Of a DNA stretch of 29,758 nt, positions 23,693-29,628 are shown in pieces. The position numbers and the translations under genes were made by a program. How positions within the stretch are numbered: the first letter of the stretch is position 1; every line of letters begins with the position of its first letter. Under the pieces are notes generated by a model that saw only the letters and a program-made list of their open reading frames with translations, had not been told where the DNA came from and made no database searches. The DNA is from a virus, in IMG/VR virus record IMGVR_UViG_3300020455_000069, positions 1 to 29,758 of that record, one strand, 5' to 3'.

Positions 23693-23851
23693 ATGCACAA
23701 CTTAATTTCATTTAATCAACTCGCTGGATCTAAACATGCAGAATACGCAGATTCACAAGATGATTTACTCACAGAATACTACGAGTGTCTAATTGACTGT
23801 GAAGACGACCAACATGTTTGTAAACGTATATGTAAGGAGGTTTTAATTTAA
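23693..23851 (+). CDS. Twin CX3C microprotein (52 aa)
   Basis: ATG at 23693 is preceded by GGAG (23683-23686). It encodes MHNLISFNQLAGSKHAEYAD and then an acidic helix pair with the cysteines C32, C36, C43 and C47 (ECLIDCEDDQHVCKRICKE). The CX3C-x6-CX3C spacing would allow a helical hairpin joined by two disulfides, or a four-Cys metal site. Similar small four-Cys proteins occur in marine cyanobacteria and their phages as far as I recall, without known function. It stands alone between two noncoding stretches. Confidence 0.6.
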   Translation: MHNLISFNQLAGSKHAEYADSQDDLLTEYYECLIDCEDDQHVCKRICKEVLI

Positions 23852-23929
23852 AACAATCAGACGTTTATTCTATCAAACAAATGAATAAGTATCAACATCC
23901 ACCTTAAAGTAAATTTAATCAATAATCAT

Positions 23930-23960
23930 ACCCTCTTGACTTTTTAGTTGAGAGGGTTTT
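23930..23960 (+). terminator. Intrinsic terminator that contains the next promoter's -35
   Basis: ACCCTCTTGAC (23930-23940) pairs with GTTGAGAGGGT (23947-23957) with two G-U pairs and a 6-base loop, followed by a short T-run. The TTGACT -35 of the following promoter is inside the hairpin. The stretch 23852-23929 before it shows no gene. Confidence 0.65.
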
Positions 23961-23965
23961 ATAAT
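23936..23965 (+). promoter_or_regulatory. Promoter nested in a terminator (TTGACT-18-TATAAT)
   Basis: TTGACT (23936-23941), an 18-base spacer and TATAAT (23960-23965). The transcript would begin near 23972, 17 bases before the 88-aa gene. The hairpin of the preceding terminator spans the -35 and most of the spacer. Confidence 0.65.
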
Positions 23966-23988
23966 ATAAGAGTGTATGTAAAATAACA

Positions 23989-24255
23989 ATGAGTGATGAA
24001 TTTTCTATTGATATTGATAAAGCACTGGAGAGTGCTAAGACTAATGACTTAGCAGGTGGATTTGTAGATTATTATCCTAGTCCTGTTGAGTCAGTTAAAG
24101 CAGCAGTTGAGAACTGTATTGACCTAGCAGGTTTAGATAAGAGAATGATGATGGATATTTCAATGGGTGAATACACATCTTATGATTGTTATGATAGTAG
24201 TGGTAGAAATACTAGGAAGATTATAATAGAGTATGAGGAACCAAAAACAAGATGA
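23989..24255 (+). CDS. Hypothetical acidic protein (88 aa)
   Basis: First gene after the 23936 promoter. Acidic N-terminal helix (MSDEFSIDIDKALESAKTND), then YYPSPVESVKAAVENCIDLA and an acidic, Tyr-rich C-terminal half (GEYTSYDCYDSSGRN). No membrane segment or known motif. It shares ATGA with the prolyl-hydroxylase-like gene, so the two are coupled and may work together. Confidence 0.6.
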   Translation: MSDEFSIDIDKALESAKTNDLAGGFVDYYPSPVESVKAAVENCIDLAGLDKRMMMDISMGEYTSYDCYDSSGRNTRKIIIEYEEPKTR

Positions 24256-24902
24256 ATGAAACTAAATTCATTAGAGTATATGAAAATGTAATTCAATCAG
24301 ATGTATGTAAATATATGATTGATACTTATGAGAAGTTGTGGAGAGAACAAGAAGAGCAAATAAAAAGAATAAGTTTATGTTATACAGCAGATGGAACTAA
24401 GACTTGTGGTGCATGTGATTGTCAAAGACTTGATATTATGCAACACCACGAATTTAAAGAATCTTTTAAGTATGTAATTACAGCATTTCAAGCAGTCATT
24501 AAACAATATAAAAAGGATGTTGGGATTCAAGAGGGTCAGTTTCCTGAGAAATATGCCTTTGAGAATCTTAGGATTAAACGGTATCTGTGTGATGATAAAC
24601 AGGAACATGGAACACATGTTGATATAAACAATGTTGATAGTGCTAAGAGATTTTTATCCATTGTTTCATATTTGAATGATGATTTTGATGGAGGTGAAAC
24701 TGAGTTTCCACAATATAATTACAGAACTAAAGTATCAACTGGTAGTATTGTATTATTTCCATGTGGGTGGAACTATCTACATAAAGGAAATAAACCAAAA
24801 AATGGTTATGCTAAGTATATGTTGGGATCATTCCTAAATTATACTATAAAGCAAAACTTTAATAGAATAGGTGATAAGACATTAGGAACTGCAACATCCT
24901 GA
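24252..24902 (+). CDS. Prolyl 4-hydroxylase-type 2OG-Fe(II) oxygenase (216 aa)
   Basis: Has the full P4H-type core: H122-V-D124 in EHGTHVDINN, FLSIVSYLNDDFDGGETEFP, and the strand TGSIVLFPCGWNYLHKGNKP with distal His177 and Lys188 as the likely 2-oxoglutarate anchor. The 'YLND.F.GGETEFP' string is characteristic of the family. The N-terminal half is helical with a Cys cluster (CGACDCQ, residues 53-58). Cyanophage genomes commonly carry such enzymes; substrates are unknown, with phage or host proteins possible. It is the second gene of a unit started at about 23972. The next promoter begins at 24904, so the unit ends here. Confidence 0.85.
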   Translation: MNETKFIRVYENVIQSDVCKYMIDTYEKLWREQEEQIKRISLCYTADGTKTCGACDCQRLDIMQHHEFKESFKYVITAFQAVIKQYKKDVGIQEGQFPEKYAFENLRIKRYLCDDKQEHGTHVDINNVDSAKRFLSIVSYLNDDFDGGETEFPQYNYRTKVSTGSIVLFPCGWNYLHKGNKPKNGYAKYMLGSFLNYTIKQNFNRIGDKTLGTATS

Positions 24903-24903
24903 C

Positions 24904-24931
24904 TTGACATATTATCTAATAATGTTATACT
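24904..24931 (+). promoter_or_regulatory. Strong promoter, consensus -35 and extended -10
   Basis: TTGACA (24904-24909), 16-base spacer, TG-T-TATACT (24923-24931). The start of transcription is about 24938, after the TTG at 24935, which supports ATG 24953 as the start of the dehydratase gene. Confidence 0.7.
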
Positions 24932-24952
24932 AATTTGAGGAATGAACGTAAA

Positions 24953-25981
24953 ATGACTAAGAGAGTATTAATCACTGGTGGTGCAGGGTTTGTAGCACAT
25001 CATTTAATAGGACAGGTACTTAAGACTACTGACTGGGAAATTGTTAGTCTTGATAGACTTGATTATAGTGGTAACTTAAATCGTTTGCATGATATTATGC
25101 TTACGTTTGATGCTGAGACTAGGAAAAGAGTTAAGATAGTTCATCACGATCTGAAAGCAGAGTTAAATCCATTAATTCGTAGTGAAGTTGGTGATGTAGA
25201 TTATATACTACATTTGGCAGCAGGTTCTCATGTTGATCGTAGTATAGATTATCCAATGGAGTTTGTATTGGATAATGTTGTTGGTACATGTAATATACTT
25301 GAGTTTGCAAGAACACAAAAGCATAACCTTGAGAGATTTGTATATTTTAGTACAGATGAGATATTCGGTCCAGCACCCGATGATATTAAGTATAAGGAGA
25401 ATGATAGATATAATTCTACTAATCCATACTCTGCTACTAAGGCAGGTGGTGAGGAGTTAGCAGTTGCTTTCCATAACACCTATGATCTACCAATATACAT
25501 CACTCATACTATGAATGTATTTGGTGAGAGACAGCATCCAGAGAAGTTTATACCTATGTGTATTAAGAGGGCAAGGGATGGTGAAGTTGTTACTGTTCAT
25601 AGTGATAGAACTAAAACAATAGCAGGTAGTAGGCATTATATACATGCTGAAGATGTTGCGTCAGCATTACTATTCCTATTAGATCATAAAGGTGAGTTTG
25701 AACCAACATGGGGCAATGCTAAGTGTCCTAAGTTTAATATTGTTGGGTCGGAGGAGTTGAATAATCTTGAGTTAGCACAAATTATTGCTAATGCACAAAG
25801 TAAAGAACTCAAGTATGAAATGGTTGATTTTCATTCATCAAGACCAGGACATGACTTGCGTTATGCCTTGAGTGGTGATAAAATGAGAGAACTTGGTTGG
25901 GTTCCAGCAAAATCTGTTAGAGAACGGATAGCACAAGTAACTCAATGGACACTAGCAAATGAGAGGTGGATTAAACTATGA
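24953..25981 (+). CDS. NAD-dependent nucleotide-sugar 4,6-dehydratase-like enzyme (342 aa)
   Basis: Extended short-chain dehydrogenase of the sugar epimerase/dehydratase family. The Rossmann motif TGGAGFVAHH (residues 8-17) has Ala15 where the third Gly of GxxGxxG usually stands. The active site shows T134-D135-E136 (YFSTDEIFG) and Y159-x3-K163 (PYSATKA). The Asp-Glu pair after Thr is what dTDP-glucose 4,6-dehydratases (RmlB type) use for water elimination. Other matches are HLAAGSHVDRSI and NVFGERQHPEKFIP. Substrate could be dTDP-glucose or another NDP-sugar. No other sugar gene is in the window, so it may feed or alter host LPS synthesis. ATG 24953 lies just after the predicted transcript start; GAGG precedes it. 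The stop overlaps the next start. Confidence 0.75.
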   Translation: MTKRVLITGGAGFVAHHLIGQVLKTTDWEIVSLDRLDYSGNLNRLHDIMLTFDAETRKRVKIVHHDLKAELNPLIRSEVGDVDYILHLAAGSHVDRSIDYPMEFVLDNVVGTCNILEFARTQKHNLERFVYFSTDEIFGPAPDDIKYKENDRYNSTNPYSATKAGGEELAVAFHNTYDLPIYITHTMNVFGERQHPEKFIPMCIKRARDGEVVTVHSDRTKTIAGSRHYIHAEDVASALLFLLDHKGEFEPTWGNAKCPKFNIVGSEELNNLELAQIIANAQSKELKYEMVDFHSSRPGHDLRYALSGDKMRELGWVPAKSVRERIAQVTQWTLANERWIKL

Positions 25982-26103
25982 CACTCAGAACATACACAAT
26001 CAAAAAGAAGAACGAACAGCACAATCAAGAGTGGAGTTGGGATGAAACTCCCGAAGTCGTTGAGGCATTAAAGAAACTCCATGAGAGCAGTAAAGAAGAT
26101 TAA
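25978..26103 (+). CDS. Hypothetical charged microprotein (41 aa)
   Basis: ATGA overlap with the dehydratase stop opens a 41-codon frame: MTLRTYTIKKKNEQHNQEWS, then a helix (PEVVEALKKLHESSKED). The first part looks like a strand with basic residues, the second like an amphipathic helix. The next gene starts 23 bases before its end. Size, coupling and composition favour a real gene. Function unknown. Confidence 0.5.
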   Translation: MTLRTYTIKKKNEQHNQEWSWDETPEVVEALKKLHESSKED

Positions 26104-26410
26104 AGGCATACTATTCAACATACATGAAGCAGTATGGTGGGTAGTTGCTGAGATTGAGGATTGGTTGTATCCATATAAGGATAGACTCACACCAGAAGAG
26201 AGATTTGAGATTAGAGTTAAAGATCCTACTCTTGGTGATGAGTATATGGTTGAACAAGTTATTCAAGCATTAAATGAAAAGGTTGATAAACTTCAAGATC
26301 AAATGATGGATGTTAATCATAGACTTCAAGAGCATGATAAGAAATTGCAATTTAGAATAAGAGCAAAACAATCAAGTCCATCTGTATCAGGTAAGGTATC
26401 AAATGTCTAA
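26081..26410 (+). CDS. Hypothetical protein with C-terminal coiled coil (109 aa)
   Basis: N-terminal amphipathic or aromatic helix (ILFNIHEAVWWVVAEIEDWL) that could lie on a membrane surface, then LTPEERFEIRVKDPTLGDEY and a heptad-like helix (VIQALNEKVDKLQDQMMDVN, HRLQEHDKKLQ) suited to a coiled coil. No enzyme motif. It overlaps both neighbours. An association with the following coiled-coil protein is possible. Confidence 0.6.
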   Translation: MRAVKKIKGILFNIHEAVWWVVAEIEDWLYPYKDRLTPEERFEIRVKDPTLGDEYMVEQVIQALNEKVDKLQDQMMDVNHRLQEHDKKLQFRIRAKQSSPSVSGKVSNV

Positions 26411-26654
26411 TATTAGTCACGTTAATAATCTCTATGATGAAATGTTAGTCATAAGAGATCAATTACTCAATAGAATTGAAATACTTGAGGATGAGGTTGA
26501 GTATCTAACTCAGGAGAATATGTTTTATTCTAAGCATTTATACCAGTTGGAACAAGACATAGATACTATAGTCGCAAAAGTATCTCAAGTCAAGATTAAT
26601 GAATCTCAAAAAAGCAGCAAAGAAATTATTGAAGAGGGCAAAGAAACACCCTGA
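26403..26654 (+). CDS. Coiled-coil hypothetical protein (83 aa)
   Basis: Almost wholly helical: residues about 5-62 carry regular hydrophobic spacing (LYDEMLVIRDQLLNRIEILE, DEVEYLTQENMFYSKHLYQL, EQDIDTIVAKVSQV), followed by a charged Ser/Lys/Glu tail. Starts inside the end of the 109-aa gene (8-base overlap). Its tail is overlapped by the start of the 48-aa gene in another frame. Function unknown. Confidence 0.6.
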   Translation: MSNISHVNNLYDEMLVIRDQLLNRIEILEDEVEYLTQENMFYSKHLYQLEQDIDTIVAKVSQVKINESQKSSKEIIEEGKETP

Positions 26655-26745
26655 GTGGTATAGTAAGGAGGATATTAGGTATGCTAAAAGGGTTAAGAAA
26701 CGGATTAAACATGAAGAACAACAGTCTAAAGATCGACCAAAATAA
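26599..26745 (+). CDS. Very basic microprotein (48 aa)
   Basis: ATG 26599 opens 48 codons: MNLKKAAKKLLKRAKKHPEW, then YSKEDIRYAKRVKKRIKHEE and a short polar tail. About 17 of the first 38 residues are Lys or Arg in amphipathic helix spacing, so nucleic-acid binding is plausible. It overlaps the coiled-coil gene by 56 bases and the next gene by 35 bases. The 'HPE.YS.EDI.YA..VKKRIK' pattern looks like a conserved cyanophage small protein. Coding in such long overlaps is less certain than elsewhere. Confidence 0.55.
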   Translation: MNLKKAAKKLLKRAKKHPEWYSKEDIRYAKRVKKRIKHEEQQSKDRPK

Positions 26746-26875
26746 TGATGGGTCATTTACAGTTGAGTGGGATAAACAAGATCCTGAGTGGAAATGGATG
26801 AATGACTTGACATCTAAGGAGATACAAGTTATGATAGAACAAGCAGTTAAACTTGACAATGAACAAAGACTCTAA
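26711..26875 (+). CDS. Conserved cyanophage-type small protein (54 aa)
   Basis: I start at ATG 26711; a longer reading from 26681 adds ten residues that match the overlapping basic gene's bases. The sequence MKNNSLKIDQNNDGSFTVEW, DKQDPEWKWMNDLTSKEIQV, MIEQAVK fits a pattern I recognise from many cyanophages, 'nDGSFtv.WD..Dp....n.LT..EI..mI..A'. A two-strand sheet followed by a helix is likely. Function unknown. It overlaps both neighbours. Confidence 0.6.
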   Translation: MKNNSLKIDQNNDGSFTVEWDKQDPEWKWMNDLTSKEIQVMIEQAVKLDNEQRL

Positions 26876-27338
26876 AGACTATTCTGTCACTCAATTACAG
26901 ACATGGATTGCAGATTGTATGGAGTCTGGGGCAACACCTAAAGAGATATATGAATCTATTATAGAGACTGTTTCTAGGAATACAAGGTATCATAAGGCAT
27001 GTTACGAACAAGGTAGAGAGTTATATGAGTTATTATCACAACGCACATTTCTTGAAAGTGTTACTGGTGGTGCAGATAATATTAGATATGAGTTTTCTAA
27101 TTTTAATTTGGAAGATTTTAAATTAGATTCACCAGAATTACATGATAGAATACAGGAAGAATCTCCATATAATGATGGATGGACTAGGCAGCATTATAAG
27201 GAAATGAGACTTGAGAAAGAGAGAGCAAAACTTGAGGATCAGATGAGTTATGATGATATGATTAAGGCAGGATATGAGATGACTGCTGATGGATTTTGGA
27301 TACCAAAGGAAGAGGATGAAGAAGAGGTTGATACATAG
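26859..27338 (+). CDS. Hypothetical protein (159 aa)
   Basis: ATG 26859 is preferred to TTG 26853; it overlaps the previous gene by 17 bases. Mostly helical: SVTQLQTWIADCMESGATPK, EIYESIIETVSRNTRYHKAC, and later HYKEMRLEKERAKLEDQMSY. It ends in MIKAGYEMTADGFWIPKEED and a Glu/Asp-rich tail. No known catalytic motif. It closes the run of overlapping genes from 24953; about 100 noncoding bases with a new promoter follow. Confidence 0.6.
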   Translation: MNKDSKDYSVTQLQTWIADCMESGATPKEIYESIIETVSRNTRYHKACYEQGRELYELLSQRTFLESVTGGADNIRYEFSNFNLEDFKLDSPELHDRIQEESPYNDGWTRQHYKEMRLEKERAKLEDQMSYDDMIKAGYEMTADGFWIPKEEDEEEVDT

Positions 27339-27404
27339 TAAGTATTAAGTTATACTATCTAAGTCTAAAGACAATCTAAAATTTATAGATAAAAGATATA
27401 ACTA

Positions 27405-27413
27405 TGTTATAAT
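27405..27413 (+). promoter_or_regulatory. Extended -10 promoter (TGTTATAAT)
   Basis: TG-T-TATAAT, 24 bases before the 72-aa gene. No clear -35. The predicted transcript start is about 27420. The rest of 27339-27404 is AT-rich and shows nothing else. Confidence 0.55.
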
Positions 27414-27437
27414 ATCAACACATACCTTAGAGAACCA

Positions 27438-27656
27438 ATGCTTAATTTAGACGAACGATACCAATCTTATTTGACTGGTGATAAGAAATTGAGGATAGAT
27501 GGTGTAGATGAAAGAGTAGTTGCGTATGGATATACTGACGATGGAAGTAATATTGATGGATATTACTTGACAACTCCCAATTATAGGTTAAACTATACAT
27601 TGGAAGGCATATTTCTTAGAATGACAGCAATTAGAGAGGTTGTGGAAGTCTTCTGA
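27438..27656 (+). CDS. Hypothetical small beta protein (72 aa)
   Basis: Starts 25 bases after the TGTTATAAT box. Sequence MLNLDERYQSYLTGDKKLRI, ERVVAYGYTDDGSNIDGYYL, TTPNYRLNYTLEGIFL suggests a small antiparallel sheet with many Tyr and Gly. No family recognised. The leader contains TTAGAG (27427-27432), a weak ribosome site. Confidence 0.55.
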   Translation: MLNLDERYQSYLTGDKKLRIDGVDERVVAYGYTDDGSNIDGYYLTTPNYRLNYTLEGIFLRMTAIREVVEVF

Positions 27657-27686
27657 AATATATAATATGAGGTAATTCAATCAATT

Positions 27687-27953
27687 ATGTCTAAAATTAA
27701 GCACGATTTAGAGCATGAAGTGTATCTTGATCCCAAAGATGGGAAAGAACATGTTAATCACGGTATGTTGGAGTATAGTGAGGCAGATTTGAAAGATGTT
27801 CATGCAGATTATGAAGAATATCACAAAAATGATGAGGTTGATAAGAATGATGCCACTATTAATGACTGGCACACTAGGCATGAGGATAAACATTTAGAAG
27901 TATATTGTGATAATCACCCTGATGCAATGGAATGTAGAGTATATGACGATTAA
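27687..27953 (+). CDS. Hypothetical acidic, His-rich protein (88 aa)
   Basis: Very acidic with about ten histidines (KHDLEHEVYLD, EHVNHGMLEY, DWHTRHEDKHLEVYCDNHPD) spread over a helical chain. This could bind metal, but the spacing matches no known site. A TATAAT at 27661-27666 may serve it, and GAGG is found at 27669-27672. It is followed at once by a terminator, so it is a one- or two-gene unit with the 72-aa gene. Confidence 0.55.
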   Translation: MSKIKHDLEHEVYLDPKDGKEHVNHGMLEYSEADLKDVHADYEEYHKNDEVDKNDATINDWHTRHEDKHLEVYCDNHPDAMECRVYDD

Positions 27954-27965
27954 ATAAGTGTAACA

Positions 27966-27988
27966 AGACCCCCCACAGGGGTCTTTTT
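27966..27988 (+). terminator. Intrinsic terminator
   Basis: AGACCCC (27966-27972), 5-base loop, GGGGTCT (27978-27984) and a run of T to 27988. It runs directly into the extended -10 of the next unit. Confidence 0.85.
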
Positions 27989-27990
27989 AA

Positions 27991-27999
27991 TGGTATAAT
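27991..27999 (+). promoter_or_regulatory. Extended -10 promoter (TGGTATAAT) for the R-M-like pair
   Basis: TG-G-TATAAT starts three bases after the terminator T-run. The transcript would begin near 28006, 17 bases before the putative endonuclease ATG. Same arrangement as at 20198-20232. Confidence 0.65.
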
Positions 28000-28022
28000 A
28001 CTATTAATTACACACTTACACA

Positions 28023-28622
28023 ATGTTTCCAAGAGAATTGGTTGAAGCAGTTGAGTATTTGAATACATTAACTATTGTAGTTAGTGAGAACCATGAAGAT
28101 GGTAGAGTTAATAGTATAGATGATGAGGATACAATTATTGATCTTTTGATTGAAAGATATGGTGACAATGTAGAGAAACCACCTGCAAGATGTTGGTGGG
28201 ATCTTAAACTATTTGGTTATCCTATTAATATTAAATCATCTAAGTTTGGAAGTGCAGCAGATAACTTCTCATCTAAGGCAGCAATATTATATGCACTAAC
28301 TAATCTTCCAGAGAGTGAAGTTACATGTAGTTCTTGGAAACAATTCCAGAAGAAGTTACAGCATAATTCTTCACAACTAACACCAAGAGATTATTATATC
28401 ATAGTATTAAACAAAGTAACTAAGCAAGTACATTTAACATCACTCAAATCTCTCAATAAACTAACATCTAATGGCAATAATCTACCATTTCAAATTAAAT
28501 GGAGAGATAATGTATCTCCTATAGAAAGAACCTATTTACAAGCATACGATTTTTTGATAGAATGTTACAAGGAATCAGTAATGAAAAAGATTACATCGCA
28601 TGATGGATTTGAAGAACTATAA
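28023..28622 (+). CDS. Putative type II restriction endonuclease, PD-(D/E)xK-like (199 aa)
   Basis: The N-terminal half contains an acidic helix (SIDDEDTIIDLLIERYGDNV) and then CWWD60-LKLFGYPIN69-I-K71-SSKFGSAADNFSSKAAILYALTNL. D60, N69 and K71, with E35 or D36 before, fit a PD-(D/E)xK nuclease core with Asn in place of the usual acidic residue before x-K. The 'fGYPvNIKss...DN...K.aIlYALT.L' string resembles a group of type II restriction enzymes I have seen. Supporting context: the adenine methyltransferase gene starts inside its 3' end and both follow one promoter. It would cut DNA unmodified by that partner. Alternative: a different nuclease or an inactive relative. Confidence 0.55.
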   Translation: MFPRELVEAVEYLNTLTIVVSENHEDGRVNSIDDEDTIIDLLIERYGDNVEKPPARCWWDLKLFGYPINIKSSKFGSAADNFSSKAAILYALTNLPESEVTCSSWKQFQKKLQHNSSQLTPRDYYIIVLNKVTKQVHLTSLKSLNKLTSNGNNLPFQIKWRDNVSPIERTYLQAYDFLIECYKESVMKKITSHDGFEEL

Positions 28623-29373
28623 TATACAATTAGGTGATTGTTTAGAACTAATGAAACAGATTCCAGATGAGTCTGTTAATTTAATATGTTGTGATCCACC
28701 CTACGGCACAACATCTATCAAGTGGGACTCTGTACTTGATTTTGGTAGAATGTGGGAAGAGTATGGTCGTATCATAAAACCTAAAGGTGTGATATGCTTA
28801 TTTGGTTCTCAACCATTTACATCACAATTAATATGCTCTAAGTTAGACTGGTTTAGATATGAATTAGTATGGAATAAGAATAAGTGTGGAAGTCCTGGAC
28901 TTGCTAAACATAGACCAATGAAAACACATGAGAATGTAATAATATTCTATAAAAATGCTGGTGGAACATATAATCCACAGATGGAGAAGGGAGAACCATT
29001 TAAGAGACAGAGTAAGAACCCAGAAGGTTATGTAAGTAAAAGAAATCCTCATGGTTATGGTCTTAAACCTGTAAAGGGATTTGAGAATAAAGGAACACGT
29101 TATCCTAAGTCAATCTTGAATATATCAAGAGACTTCTCTGCACAACAGCAAGTACATCCAACACAGAAACCAGTACCATTAATGGAGTGGTTGATTAAAA
29201 CATATTCTAACAGTGGTGAGATGGTCTTAGACAACTGTATGGGGTCAGGATCTACTGGTGTTGCATGTATGAAACTCAATAGACAGTTCATAGGTATGGA
29301 GACTGATCTTGAGTATTATAAGATAGCAGAGGAAAGAATCAAGAATACTGGCATTGATATAGACAGTTATTAA
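28600..29373 (+). CDS. DNA adenine-N6 methyltransferase, beta class (257 aa)
   Basis: Motif IV is D32-PPY35-GTT, typical of N6-adenine enzymes, and motif I DNCMGSGSTGVA (about 211-222) comes after it, which gives the beta-class order. Other family matches are RIIKPKGVICLFGSQPFTSQ, YELVWNKNK, HENVIIFYK, HPTQKPVPLMEWLI and FIGMETDLEYYKIAEERI. The target-recognition region is probably residues 125-185. The gene starts 23 bases inside the putative endonuclease gene, the arrangement of a restriction-modification pair. I take ATG 28600; ATG 28603 is equally possible. A terminator follows 11 bases after the stop. Confidence 0.85.
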   Translation: MMDLKNYNIQLGDCLELMKQIPDESVNLICCDPPYGTTSIKWDSVLDFGRMWEEYGRIIKPKGVICLFGSQPFTSQLICSKLDWFRYELVWNKNKCGSPGLAKHRPMKTHENVIIFYKNAGGTYNPQMEKGEPFKRQSKNPEGYVSKRNPHGYGLKPVKGFENKGTRYPKSILNISRDFSAQQQVHPTQKPVPLMEWLIKTYSNSGEMVLDNCMGSGSTGVACMKLNRQFIGMETDLEYYKIAEERIKNTGIDIDSY

Positions 29374-29383
29374 ACTGGCACAC

Positions 29384-29406
29384 AACCCCTTCACAAGGGG
29401 TTTTTT
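29384..29406 (+). terminator. Intrinsic terminator after the methyltransferase
   Basis: AACCCCTT (29384-29391), 3-base loop, AAGGGGTT (29395-29402) with T-run to 29406. The preceding ACTGGCACA is shared with the terminator region at 20190. Confidence 0.85.
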
Positions 29407-29408
29407 AA

Positions 29409-29417
29409 TGGTATTAT
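29409..29417 (+). promoter_or_regulatory. Extended -10 promoter (TGGTATTAT)
   Basis: TG-G-TATTAT follows the T-run by two bases, the third example of this exact arrangement. Its transcript would start near 29424 but no convincing gene follows. Confidence 0.5.
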
Positions 29418-29423
29418 ATAAGA

Positions 29424-29594
29424 GTGGAAAACAAACGAGGTTCTCAACTACTCTGACATTCATCTTAATTAGACTTCGCAAAGGAGTTAGGATAGATGAT
29501 AAGAAGCAGAGACATGACGTTGGGGTAATCATACTACAGGTACAGTCCTCAGTTTTGTTTTCCTTCACCACATTACAAAGTGTCACATCCGAGG
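29424..29594 (+). other. Noncoding stretch, no gene seen
   Basis: Downstream of the TGGTATTAT box. A 72-codon frame from 29408 begins inside that promoter, lacks a ribosome site and has no protein-like pattern. An AGGAG at about 29481 precedes an ATG giving only ten codons. I see no tRNA and no strong hairpin. Confidence 0.5.
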
Positions 29595-29622
29595 TTGTAT
29601 CAAGATGTAAAACTGCTATAAT
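29595..29622 (+). promoter_or_regulatory. Promoter TTGTAT-16-TGCTATAAT for structured RNA
   Basis: TTGTAT (29595-29600), 16-base spacer, and TATAAT (29617-29622) with a TG extension at 29614-29615. The transcript is predicted to start at about 29629, right at the base of a perfect hairpin. Confidence 0.65.
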
Positions 29623-29628
29623 ATGAAA

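Noticed and set aside
29494-29526. AGGAG followed by a ten-codon ATG frame
   Set aside because: Too short and without any context such as an attenuator or amino-acid operon; probably chance.
29408-29626. 72-codon ORF on the + strand after the methyltransferase
   Set aside because: Its ATG lies inside the extended -10 element, there is no ribosome site, and the translation shows no protein-like pattern. It also runs through the next promoter.
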